Shown here in pieces: positions 13,194 through 25,165 of a stretch of 64,000 nt of DNA. The stretch is taken from NCBI GenBank assembly GCA_037577475.1, contig CM075183.1, positions 17,255,781 through 17,319,780 of the forward strand, in the 5' to 3' direction. Numbering within the stretch: position 1 is the first letter of the stretch; each line of letters opens with the position of its first letter. The position numbers and the translations under genes were made by a program. The notes beneath the pieces were generated by a model. That model was not told the DNA's origin and did no database searches. It worked only from the letters and a program-made list of their open reading frames with translations. Source of the stretch: Chaunax sp. Z400 (taxonomy: Eukaryota; Chordata; Actinopteri; Lophiiformes; Chaunacidae).

Positions 13194-13470
13194 GAAGTTA
13201 TTCATGCCTTTATTACCTCCACACTTGAATATTGTAATCCCCTGTTTGTAGGTTTAGATCAGTCCTCACTTCGTCGTTTGCAGCTAGTCCAAAATGCAGC
13301 TGCTCGACTCTTAACGGGAAAAAGAAAGCGTGATCACATAACCCCAATATTGGCTGACCCGAGAAGAGCTGCAAACCAGGGGCAGCTGTTTCCTTCCTCT
13401 GAGACCTACCTCTGAGATAAAGACCCTGCTCTTTCAGCTTGGTTTAACACATCCTGATTGAGCACACATC
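13194..13470 (+). mobile_element. L2-like LINE fragment, C-terminal reverse transcriptase region (broken)
   Basis: The frame from 13194 to 13415 reads EVIHAFITSTLEYCNPLFVG, then a block with LRRLQLVQNAAARLLTG and KRDHITPILA. This is the hallmark C-terminal stretch of fish L2/Maui-type LINE polymerases. Position 13413 is a stop. A +1 frame from about 13417 (IKTLLFQLGLTHPD, stop at about 13460) matches the usual end of the protein, so a deletion or frameshift separates the parts. The element lacks its 5' portion and is inactive. Confidence 0.82.
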
Positions 13471-13499
13471 AGCTCCCTCTTGTGAATCCCCAAATAAAG

Positions 13500-16087
13500 C
13501 TTATTATAATGTATTTAACGAAGCTACACCAACAAAAAGACACAAAAAGCCATGAAAAGGGTGTCAACCACGTGGCTTCCATTGATAAAGTCGGCCAACT
13601 AAATCTTTCTCTTTTTTTCCCTTTCTGTTTCTTTTGGAAAAGCACGGAGAGAATCTAAACAGTGGTATAAATTCAAATTACCCAACCTCATCCCCGTATG
13701 GATATGAGATTTCTTCACCTAATATTGATTCGCAGAATTTTCTCATCATCCCATGCGAATGAAACTGCTACAACTGCTACCCGGTCAACCATCACATGCA
13801 GACAGATAGAAAAAAAGAGGAACAAAAAGTTAATGTTTAATTTGTGAAAACACAACCCTGAGTAATTAATTTCCCAAGTTTGTTTCCTTGCTTACAAAGT
13901 TCCTGGTCGGGTTTTGTTTTAACACAGTGCACAGATTTAGAAAAAAATGAGGGGCAGCAAGAACCGGAGTAGAGAGCGGTGGGAAAAGCAATGTTTGTGC
14001 AGAAAACACCTTATTTGGAGTTTTTTTGAGGTGATCCGAACGTGCTCTGCCAAAATGAGTTGTTGGAACAAAATGTAAGACAAGAAACAGCTTACATGAG
14101 GAGTGCATTGCCTGAGGCATTTTAATGATCCAGGGGTCTAGAGGCGTAAGTAACAGACGGTTGCTCCTCTGATCCCCAGACATGAACTGAATTATTACTG
14201 TATACAGAAGCCAACATCTCGTCGTAGGATCACATAAATGTAGCAACAAAAAAAAATAAAATAAAAGGTTGCCGGGAGTCACGGTGGCCTCAAAGATGTG
14301 AGGATGTGAGCCAAAAAGAGGACCGTGGAGGAGTTCAACATGAGTTCATAGATGCAGTTTCCAGTTTTTTTCTGGCGTCAGTGTGAACAAACAACATCAA
14401 GTGAAATCTCAGCTGTAAATGCAAGGTCACTATTATTCTAAATGTAGCAATCTGAATATAAAATAGACTTCAGTCATTTATTGAAAACGCAGAGACATTT
14501 CGTAGGGTCATTTCCTGCTGATCTCATTCCGGAAGCTTTATCTCTTTATGTCGGACTATTTCTCTTCACCTTAAAAATTTGCAGCGCCGCAATTTATAGG
14601 TGACTCATACTTCTATGACTTCTTTTATTTATTTATTTATTTTTTTTCCTGAAGCAACCTTTCGAAAGGCTAAGGAGGAGTCTGGAGTTTGCCTCACAGA
14701 TTCTAGTAATTAGAAATACCGTAGCTCCGAAGTGGAATAACTTTGCCGAGTGCTGAGACTTTGTTCTTTTCATGAGTGCAACAGTCATTTGCAACAAATA
14801 CAAGACATTACCAAAGAGATCCAAGCACCTAGTTTGCAAGATAGAGGTTGAACACGGAGATGAGAGGGAAGACGTGTGAGTAACTAACCATATACATACC
14901 TTCAGACCTGTTTACAGGAACAGACGCCACTGTAACATTTCACTCTGACAGCACGTCATTAACAGTCAAAGACGACGGACACACCTTTTCAAACAAAACA
15001 GGAACAGTAGCAGCGGTGAATGCTGTCTTTCCACTTCATTATCTTCCCAAGTGTTTATTTTAACACGAACAAAATCTACTTTGCATGTTTAACTCAATCC
15101 GCAGACCAGTTCTGAGCCGTATGCCCCTTTCAGTGGAAAATCTCGGGTCATTATGTTGTTACAAACTCCACCACAGGCATTGCAATTATAATCTGCCTCG
15201 AGCTTCTGAGGAAACCCAAAGATCTGAGTCATCCTCACCCTCCAGCATTGTGTAGCCTATTCAGGAGGCCGATGCCCTCGTCATCAACCGTCTGTCAGCA
15301 TGAAAGCACCCTTGCCTTGTTTGTGCCGATCACGCTTAACAGCACGTCACTCCTAAATCGCACGCTAACACGTCTTCAGTCCCCGGAGGATCAGAGGAGG
15401 GTGTTTGTTCCAATTTAGCACAGTAACTTTAATTCCAATGAGTAATTAATGATTTAGTTTTTCTTCCTTTTGGAGTTTTTTTTTTTTATAAAGCTGTGTC
15501 AGTCTGTAATTAGCGAGCACGAGTGGAATCAAGAAAACAAGAGAGACTTGTTTTTTTGTTGAGCTCCTTGCTTCCCGTTCTCCCCTGAGGGGAAGATGTG
15601 CCTCCTACGAGATTTGATTCGGAGCTGATTGCCAAATGAAACTCTCTTGACTTGAGACAATGTCAACTCCCAGAGACTGATGCCAGTATATTTACAACCT
15701 GTGCGATTTTTCTTTTTTCTATTAATAAAAGCTGATGTGTCCGTGGAAAGGATGAGAGACTGAATCCTGCGGGTGTTGTTGATGTCTTAGTGCTTCGTTT
15801 TTTTTTCTTCATTTTTGTTTTTTTTTATCCTGAGCAAAGCAAAGTCCTGGATGGCTTCCATAAGTGTTCAAAGGTCTGTGTCTCTGTAATTTAATACATA
15901 TCGCTCCCTACAGACACAGCACAAGGCTGAAGTCTTGAGCATGTTGGGAAATAACCTTTGAGGCATAGAGGCTCTTTTAAAAAAAAATTTTTTACTATGA
16001 ATATTTGATTAAGTTAAATGAAGCAACAGGCAATAAAAATGTAAAAACTTAAAGTTTAACAAGTTCTCACTGCTATTATCTGGCATT
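13500..16087. other. non-coding intronic sequence, no gene seen
   Basis: Unique sequence with a (TTTA)n tract at about 14622-14640 and several T-runs (15478-15487, 15800-15828). The stretch 15380-15680 has CNE-like composition (GAGTAATTAATGATTTAG), untested. Confidence 0.4.
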
Positions 16088-16091
16088 TTAA

Positions 16092-16639
16092 CCCCTCTGT
16101 TCTGACCGATTTACAAATTTTCTCCCTACAAAAAATTTAATTAATTTCATCCTTTTGTCATAACGTTCCATGACTTTGTTCACACATAGCATCTGAACAC
16201 ACAAAATATATTTTGGAATTTTTATTTAACTTTGGGTGTTTTTATTGAACTTGGTGTTTGCGGTCAAAAATGACCGGTCTTTAGAAACGTCCCTGTTTGG
16301 CTTCCATGACAACCCCCATGGGAACCTATCCCCAATAGAATTTTTTACCCCATGAGAACCACTCTTTCTCACAGCCCTGGTATATAAAGCTTTTTTGAGG
16401 TCTTGCTCACAGTTCATTCTGTAGCAGCACGATGGCCAAGAGATATGAGCTCAGGTCAAGGAGGTCTACAGGCCATAAATAGCAAACGGAAGTTCAAAAC
16501 TTGTAATATTCACAATAACTTGAGTGTAAAGAGGTGATAATATATGTATTATTATGGATTTATAATCAGCTACAACAGAGCGCTCCTTTTTGGCCGGGAA
16601 CACCAAACTAGTTAACAGGAAATGAACACAACAGGAGAG
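16092..16639 (+). mobile_element. non-autonomous piggyBac-like element retaining a promoter and start codon remnant
   Basis: The left end CCCCTCTGTT follows TTAA (16088-16091). The right end AACACAACAGGAGAG is followed by TTAT, a decayed TTAA. The element is the inverted counterpart of 22246-22854, sharing long blocks around CTTGCTCACAGTTCATTCTG and GATATGAGCTCAGGTCAA. It contains TATATAAAG at 16381 and, 51 bases later, ATGGCCAAGAGATATGAG, which opens a 16-codon frame (MAKRYELRSRRSTGHK). This looks like the 5' start of a lost transposase gene. The rest of the gene is absent. Confidence 0.8.
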
Positions 16640-16643
16640 TTAT

Positions 16644-17098
16644 GATAAGAATCAGTTTATACAAATCATTTTCTAACACTTCCTCCATCAACGTGTTCGG
16701 CGTGTCAATCCACAGCTGGTGCTCTGTCTTTGTTGTCTTCGCTGTTTGGCCGATCCTCCAACTTTTACTGCTTCCATCCTGGGAATGTTTCTGGCCTCGT
16801 TTATTGTTTATTAAATCCAGATCCGCTCAGAAAGGTAAAGAAAACAATGCTGCAGAAAAGCTTTTTTGGACTGTTGCTGTACTGAGATGTCAGGAATGTA
16901 GAAGTCAAAGCCGCAGTAAAAGCTTTTGAATTTCCTACCAAGAAGAATAATTCAATCACAGAGACCTACAGCAGCTCTAACATCCTCTGGACACAAGCAA
17001 GCAGCAAGAGGTACAGAGCCAGAGCTTTGTGAGTCTGACCCATGCGGCAGGCTGATCCACATGGGGTCACATTGAACTCAAACAGGCTGAATTCTGAA
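16644..17098. other. non-coding intronic sequence, nothing recognised
   Basis: Unique sequence between the piggyBac-like copy and the AT palindrome, without a credible gene. Confidence 0.35.
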
Positions 17099-17109
17099 CA
17101 AAATATATA

Positions 17110-17147
<38 letters not shown>

Positions 17148-17155
17148 TATATTTG
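17099..17155. repeat. (AT)n palindrome
   Basis: About 18 AT units are flanked by mirrored AAATATATATACTATA and its complement TATAGTATATATTT, making a near-perfect palindrome that could extrude as a cruciform. Confidence 0.85.
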
Positions 17156-20100
17156 AAGATGTTCTCTCAGTCTTCCTGTCTTCATTAGACCCTGGAACCG
17201 AGAGCTTCTTCCTTCATGAGCTACAGGCAAAGCTGCACGGCCATCTGGATAAGGGTTGCTTCATAAACACTCCCCATTAGGGACTGGAATTGTTTGCTTG
17301 TTTGAATACGATTCAAAGATGAAGGCCTAATGTTTGTCTGCCATTGATCCCCACCAATCCATTACACCTCCAAATGTGCGGACAAACCGTCGTCTGTAAC
17401 TACCATTATAGGAAATCTATACCTAATACCCTTCTTATTATGAATGCTCATTTTCAAACTTTAATAACAGAGGAGCAGAGGAGTGGGCAGCTATCATTAT
17501 TCCTTCAGGGGTATGTGAGAGTAAGTGATTTTACAGAGGTTGTTTTACTTTTAAAAAATACCCCTTTAGTCACAAACCTAGGATGGAAACAATATCTCAT
17601 TGTTGCAATATGCAAGCTGTCCTACTGTATATGCATGACTTTCACTTCTGTTACTTGTATATTTCAATATTTCAATTCCAATGATATGCTAAACCAAAGA
17701 AACCAACACATCTCCCCCACAGCTGCAGGGGGTTCTGGGTTGTGACTGCGGCGACGCGGCTCAAAAACAACATCACCAAGAGAACAGAAGCCTTTAAATT
17801 GAATTGTGCATTATAGATGTATAGATAGCCGGGCTTATAGTCACAGCGAGCCTTGGAGCCATTCTGGGCTGTGATGAAACAATGACCCAGGAGCTGTCAA
17901 AATTAGAGACGAGCTGGGTCTCCAAGGAAGCATCTCCATTTGGGCGGGAATGGCAAGTGTGACCCTCATCTCTCTGCTCCTCACCTCCTGCTAATTGAAT
18001 CGGGCCGCTGCCTGGGATAATTCTGTGTGCGTATGTGTGGCATGGAGTCTGTTAAACCGAGTTTAAAATCGCTAAAATGTGTCTCTCTGACCCTCGCTTC
18101 AGATAACCATCCAATATATTTCACACGCGAAAGGATTGGGAATATTGCGTCCACACACAACCCACCAGGTTTTTCTGCCTGCCTCTACCAAAACCCACAG
18201 GGCAAATATAAATATATAACTCCACAAAAAGTCATAAGATATCTATTAAAATCGCTCATGGACATTCCCTGGGAAAATATGCATTATAAATTTGTCTACT
18301 CCCCAAACCCATTTCTGATACTCGGCTTTTTACTATATTCAGATGCATGGATTTAATTAGAAACAGCGGAATAAGCATTAAAAATGTATGATTGGAAATT
18401 GCCGCAAGTTCTAGATTCCCTCTTTTTTTTTTCTCTCCTTTTTACCGCCGTCTGTTGAATATGCCAAAACAATGTTTAAGCATTGTTCAGCACCTTCTCG
18501 GGCATAATTAAAGGTTTTTCGGTGTGAAACGCCGATACGTTCTGGTGCAGACTTGGCACCATCGAAGACATACAGTGCACGGACACGAATGCTCAAGGGG
18601 ACACACTCTTGTTGGGTTTCTAATGTTCGCTCACGAGCTATCTCATCAGTGTGTGAGATTTAAACATGGCTTTGAGGAGCCTTATAATTGTGCTTATAAT
18701 TAGTCAGTAGTCTGCTTTAAGAGTGTTGAAGTAAACATGCTTTAATTGGGAAGGAGAGAGCAATCTGGGACAGATGTTGTGCAGGAGGGATCACGCTGCG
18801 ACTGTTTTCGCTTAGTGTCACAGTAAGAAAAAAACCGGAAAAAAAACTCGCTATTCCAGGAAGACAAAAATAACTAATTGTTTCAAACAAGTACGAACAA
18901 ACACATGCATGACGTGTCTGGAGTTGTAAACGTGATCTTGTGTCGTTAAGGAGCTTATGTTGAATGTGGTGCACAACTGCACCCATGACAACAGAATGAG
19001 CAGAAGACAAAAGTAAGAAATTCCACCAATTGTTAGCCATAAAGAGCTTATGTCCACAGCCCTGCAGGGTGTGTCCGTCATCATTTTCCTTGATGGGGGG
19101 GAGGGGGGAGGGGAAGGGAAGGCAGGGACAGGTATCCTGAGAATGTCTCCCGGACTTCCCCGCTAAGTGGCAGCTGCACTACTTAAAACCTGCTGATGGC
19201 ATCGCAGGCCTCCACCTTGGCTTAAGTCACCAGTAAACCACATGGAACCTCTCCTCCTCCGAAGAGCAGTGGCTGAAGGATCAGCAGCTAACAATGTGGC
19301 AGCCAATGCACCATTTTGGGAATGTAACAAAAGCAAGCACACCTAAGGCGGGTGTTATGGATTCTAAGCCTTAAATAACCACGTCCGGTAAGCTGGAGGA
19401 ACACACGGGAGAGGGGGGGAGAATGGGAGTGTGAGAATGAGAGGTAGAGAAAAAGCACCGCGGAGTGATGGAGGAGGGTATGCTGGTGAGAGAAAAGGAG
19501 TGTTGAAACAAAGACGATGAAGAGAAAAGAGAGCAAGTAAGCTAAGGGACAGATGATAAGGGTGACAGCAAGCAGGGGGGGAATCACGCATTCCTGACAG
19601 AAGCAACATGGCAAGATCACACAGCTATTTTTCATTCACACTCCTCTGCATTCACACATGATTCCAAAGGTACCCGAGCCCCAAGGAAGCCTTCCAGCAA
19701 ACACTGTTTGCCAATTTTTCAAACCTGTCACTCCTTTTCGGTGTATCAGCTTGTGACGCACAAAGGGCCCCCCTCCTAGTGCTGCTGCAATTGTTGTTGT
19801 CATTGTGCCCGATGCTAGGCAAGCCACCACCATCATCATCTCACACACACACACACACACACACACACTTTAACACACATTACATCACTCTCAGATCACA
19901 CTGTAAGGTGACAAACATTACTGTGGGAGGAACAGTGTGTTTTTTTTTTCTTTCTGCTTTGCATCAGCATTTTGACAGCAAACAATATCCATGCAGCATA
20001 TTTCAGCGGGTATTTGGAAAAAAAAATCACACGAATCCTTGAAAATATGACTTGTGCAAATAAGTGGTGATGGCTTGAGTAATACATAAGAAGAGGATGC

Positions 20101-22241
20101 GGGAATTGTATTCATTGCCTTGTCGGTTCAACAGGGGAAGTGAAGTGAGGTGGTGCTGGTTGCCTGGCTGTCTTTCTCTGTCTCCTGGTTGTAAAAAAAA
20201 AAAAAATAAAAAAAAAATGTCTGAGGCCAGACCCATGCAGAGGGGCAGGTGAAGGTGAGTCAGTCACGATTGCGCATTTGGCGTTTTGACAAACGAATCT
20301 CTAACATGCAAAAACAGCACAAAAAACCCCACATGCACATACACACTTTCCTCCCTCTCCCTTGCTTCAAACACACAGAGGCACACAGCATTCACTGCCC
20401 ACAGTGTTCATTATGAGCTTTGACACAAAGTCTACAGAGACGCCGGGCTAGTAATCAAACAGGAGCCACAGTGTGTTCCTTAAGGCAGCCTGTCGCTGCT
20501 TTAGGCGGGGAATATTGTATTTAAAGAATAACCTCCTCTTCGCTGCTTCTGCTGACGCCTGGAAATGCCTTAAGAAGCACACATATGCGTGGTTAATATT
20601 TGATGTTTGATTCCAATTTGCATATATTGAAACATCCCTGAGCATAAAACGGACGGCACAACCCTGCCTGTTCGGCCGGTTGAGGTCGTGAGATAATAAT
20701 AGCGGTAATGTAAATGCGAGGGTTAAAAAAGGTGAGTGTTTATCATCGAGGTGTGTGAATGCACTGAGCAAACATGTAAAAACGCTGCAGGCAGTCTCGT
20801 GGGCAGCTCTGCAGCGACTTACAGTCAGACGCTGGGATGTCGTCGCGTGGAGCCACTTCATTATGCCACATGTGTCACACACACGTGCACACACAGTCAG
20901 GAAAAAACACACACTTCATTCCTGTTATGCAAGTTCTGCTTTTAAGCTGCCAGCACACCTCTGAATACGATATTGTGCTTTACATTTCATTGCCCTCCAA
21001 TCTACATGCATGCTTCATTTGGTTTATTCCTTATGCATAAGAATACTACAGTATTTATTCAACATCCCTCCTGTTTGATCCTTGACACCATTTCCTTTAA
21101 TCTGTCTGAATGAATTCATTGCTATTCAACCATCACATTCCTCAGATATGGGATGAAATATAGAGGACTTGTTTCATCTGTCTTTAAGATTTATGGCTAT
21201 TTTATACTCTGGAATGCTTGAGACAGTAGATTCCTATGCGGCGCATCACATCAATAATAGACTTGACCTTGCAAGACATGTCTTTTCTCCAAAGGGGTTG
21301 GATGTGTTACTCAGATCTTGGTAAAGGCTTTTGTAAAACCACATCAAGCTAATTCTTCTCTCCTAACTCAACAAATATGGTTCACATATTGTGTTTTGAA
21401 TCTTTCAAATCTTGCTCCACAATGTCAGGTAAATTTCGCAGGCAAGAACAGACGTAGAAAATAATAAACCAGCAGGCAAACTTGAGTAAAGCCTTGAGCA
21501 AAGAGCAAACTATTCTGCAGCCATCAGTTCTCTCAGTTGTCTAATTTGATCTCATGAATCAAGAACTCAAACTGGGAAGGGCAGTAAATTACGGGTCCCT
21601 AAGGAGTTCTGACACAGGGAAGAGATGAGCCCATTGTACTCAAGCAATTGCTGCCAATTTAGTGCTCAGGGACCTTCATGTTTGAAATGTTCCCTACTTG
21701 CCCAGGTGGCTCCATCGAAAGAGTTTAGTGGAACACGATGTTCCCACAACTCTTTCAACTCTGGGCCAACGCTGTTAGGATGCTGTGACTCCTGTTTGGG
21801 AGCACCTCGCCCCTGAGTTCTGCTTTTGGCAGCACTGCGTCTGAATTACCAGGTACAAGCAAGATGAGAGAGCTTTGGAAACCTTTTATAAAACTCCAGG
21901 CATATGGCCATGGGAGAAGTTGCAGTGGATGGGGAGAGCATAGCGGAGGTAGATTACCATAGTAACAATGGATAGCCCACCAAGGGTTCCCGAGCAAACA
22001 CAGGCACACAGTTTAAACAGCGTCTGAGGAACCTCACCAGTATGTCTCCTTGTTCAAGTAAAGACGTGCTGGCACAGATAAGGCTCACACTTTAGACATA
22101 AATTACAAGGTCCCCAATTGTCATGTTATGTTCCTGATTCACTGAGTGAAGAGGCTGCCTCGGCGAAGAAAAGCTTATTCAAAGACATACAAAAGATCCG
22201 ACAAGGACATGGACACACCCTGACATATATCTTTCAAATGT
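17156..22241. other. non-coding intronic sequence, no gene seen
   Basis: Mostly unique sequence. Low-complexity parts include the G-rich block at 19096-19128, a purine-rich stretch at 19390-19590, (CA)n at 19841-19868 and A-runs near 20191-20218. The segment 18190-18420 is AT-rich with TAATTAG and ATGCAT motifs and no repeat signature, so it is a candidate conserved element. Confidence 0.4.
19096..19128 (+). other. predicted G-quadruplex motif
   Basis: Five G-runs of three or more (G7, G6, G4, G3, then GG-CA-GGG) are separated by one to five bases. This meets the usual four-run G-quadruplex rule. No associated gene or promoter is evident. Confidence 0.6.
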
Positions 22242-22245
22242 TTAA

Positions 22246-22854
22246 CCCTCCTGTTGTGTTCATTTCCTGTTAACTAGTTTGGTGTTCCCAGGCAAAAATG
22301 ACCGCTCCGTTCAAGCGGATTATAAACCCATAATAATATATTATCACCTAATGTTGTGTATCATCTTTTTATCAACTCAAGTTCTTGTGAACATTACATG
22401 TTTTGAACTTCCATTTGCTATTAATGGCCTGTAGGCCTCATTGACCTGAGCTCATATCACTTGGCCATCGTGCTGCCACAGAATGAACTGTGAGCAAGAC
22501 CTCAAAAAAGCCTCAAAATTATAGACCAGAGCTGAAGGAAAATTGCATACCATTGAAACAATGTTGTGGTTGTTTTTGACAATTGCCAACAGGTATGATT
22601 CACATGGGGTAAAAATTCTGTTGGTGATAGGTTCCCGTGGGGGTTGCCATAGAAGCCAAAAAGGGGCATTTCTAATGACCGGCCATCTTTGACTGGGAAC
22701 ACCAAGGGTGTACACAAGTTCAATAAATCACCCAAAATTTTATAAAATTTCTCAAAATGTATTTTGTGTGTGAACAAAGTCATGGAACCTAATGACAAAC
22801 AGATGAGAGGAAACTTGTAAAGCAGTCAGATTTGACCGGAACACAACAGAAGGG
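22246..22854 (-). mobile_element. non-autonomous piggyBac-like element with intact TTAA flanks
   Basis: TTAA lies directly outside both ends (22242-22245 and 22855-22858). The terminal repeats are CCCTCCTGTTGTGTTC and the complement of CCCTTCTGTTGTGTTC, 15 of 16 identical. TTAA duplication with CCCT-starting ends is diagnostic of piggyBac-type insertion. The element is 609 bases and carries no transposase. Its minus strand keeps the ATGGCCAAG start seen in the copy at 16092, here followed at once by a stop. Confidence 0.88.
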
Positions 22855-22858
22855 TTAA

Positions 22859-24449
22859 AGGAAGATAGAGGTAAGAGCGGTTGGGATGTGAACATGTTTA
22901 CATTGATATCAAAAGATTGCACGCAACTGGCTTCACTATAGGGACATTAATTTGCGCTACTCAAACATTTGCTGCAGCCGCCGCAGAATTCTGATGGTGA
23001 TTAAACAGGAAGAAACAGTCTTTCCTCTGAGTCCGGCTAGGGATCCCAGCAATCCGTCTGTAAATGTCACCCATGCAGGCACTTAGCTGCTTGTCAAAGT
23101 CGCGATGTGCTCCCCTCGTGTCATCAGTTCATAAGAGCTCCTCACTGTGTGACAGGCTTCCTTTATGCACTTATGTTCCCAGCGGTTTGCCTCCTTCGAC
23201 TAAAGCCGGATATTAATATATCATTATGGGCAGATTAAATGTGATGGATCTGATGTTAAGTGAAGCTTATTAAGCAAAGGCTGAGTTTGAAATAAAAGTT
23301 GAGGCAAAATATGAAAAACCTAGTCGTGTTAAAATGGCTTTGTTTACCATTATTCTAATCATTTTACCGCCCCCATACCTGTCAATTTGATTGATACTCT
23401 TGCCTTTCCCGCAATCCCAGACCTCATCAACCCAGAAAACCCCCCAAAAAAACAACAAATGTAACAACATTCCCTGTTTTCCATGCCTCTGTGGGCTTGC
23501 TCCCCTCAAGGCACTTCTCACCACTGAATCCACTCTATAATTTACAATTGGCTATTGTGTCCCAAGTGTTGCACTGGACCAACTCAGAGTAAATGAACCA
23601 TGTCAAAGACCAGTCTCTCCGTCATGATTACATCCCCTGCTTCTCTCCCCCCCCCCCCCCCTATAATTGCAGCAAACTGTGCAAAACCTCAAAAGGTGCC
23701 ATTATTCAGGCACCTGAGTTCACCTTATCATTCGCAAACCAAAATGGGAGTTCTTTGCCAGTGGCCAGTTTGATTGAGTATTTGTAGTAGTTACTAAGAA
23801 CACAGTTGCTGGGAACAGAGCGGGGGAGAAATGAGGAGGAGGACTCGGTCTCCTCAAATACAGTGAAGAAAAGGAGTAAAAGGTGAAACCAAAGCTAGAT
23901 AATAAACAGGCTATAGGGCAAGGTGCCGCAAATCAATACCTGAAACCATATTAAATGTCTGGAGCTCCTCAATCCACAGAAGAATTTGTCTGAGTAAAGC
24001 CAGCATTACAGTTATCTCTGTTTTATTTTACAGTCTGTGTCAGACTATATACAGTTCATTTTGGTAGATCAGAGTTGTGCTATTGAAGAAAACTTTTAAT
24101 CTTAATGTGTTTCTAAGGTAGAATTTAGTCTTGAATTTCAAGGACTCAAATTTGACATTGATGTATCAACGAAGACACATCACATAATCATTCCAATATT
24201 AATAATGGTGGAAGTGATGATTATCTTCATAAGTGATTTTCTAGTGAAATGTAATCTCTAATAATTCTTATTTCCAAAAGCCAAATGATTAATTGTTTTT
24301 ACACAATTAGTCCTATAGCCCAGGCTTTAAACCAGAGATATTCAGTTGAGTAACATAAATAATAATAATGGAATATCTGTTTTTTATAAATGACTAAAAC
24401 CAGGGGGATCAGAGCTTTTGGGAGGCTCAGCCACTAATGAGACTGTCAC
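22859..24449. other. non-coding intronic sequence, no gene seen
   Basis: Unique sequence with a C-run at about 23647-23660. No coding frame is credible. Confidence 0.4.
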
Positions 24450-25165
24450 ATGCATACGGTGCCTTGCAAATGTGTTCAACCCCCCAGTTATAAATCACTC
24501 ATTTTACTGGATAACAATTAAACATCAATATTTTTAAGCATATAATACTTAAATTTACCACAGTAATACTTTTAATTCATTACTAGTACGTGGCATGAGT
24601 TTCACAAATGATTCTTTTAGAAAAACAAAAAATGGAACATGCTGTTTCCAGAGGTATTCAACCCCTTTCATTTAGCAAACCACAATTAGGTACACAACGT
24701 TACCATCAGAGGCAAACTAATTAGTTTGGAGCTCCATTGTAGTGCATAATAATAATAATGGATCGGAGGGAACAATCACAGATTTCAATATAATACACCT
24801 GTTTTAGAGAGCGCTCTCAGTAAATTAATGAAATCTGAGGCAAAGACAGTCATAATGACCGGGACTTTCCAAAGTAAATTATAGCAAAGCAAATATGAGG
24901 AGAAAGAATGTACAAAACATTGTTTCAGTCTCTGAACCACATGAGGACAGTCCAACATTTCATCAAGCAATGAAAGAAGCATCATACAATTTAGCCAAAA
25001 CCAACTTTAAAACACAGTGGCTCCAATAATCGAACAAGTGCATGAGTCACATTTTCGGAATGCTGTACAGCTATGGCCTATATATCATGATGGCAAGAAA
25101 GAAACCATTACTTTTCCTAAAACAAAAATGGGGGCGGCTCATCAAATATCTGAGAGGCAAATAGC
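24450..25165 (+). mobile_element. decayed Tc1-like DNA transposon
   Basis: The left part begins near CGGTGCCTTGCAAATGTGTTCAACCCCCC, a motif common at ends of fish Tc1-type elements, echoed by GAGGTATTCAACCCC near 24652. In one frame the sequence around 25060-25140 reads LYSYGLYIMMARKKPLLFLK, which matches the Tc1 transposase stretch containing ARKKPLL. Upstream frames are full of stops, and the catalytic part after this motif is missing. Ends are approximate. Confidence 0.65.

Noticed and set aside
18027..18356. A 109-codon plus-strand frame
   Set aside because: No recognisable motif. The AT-rich repeat-free sequence looks more like a regulatory element than a coding exon.
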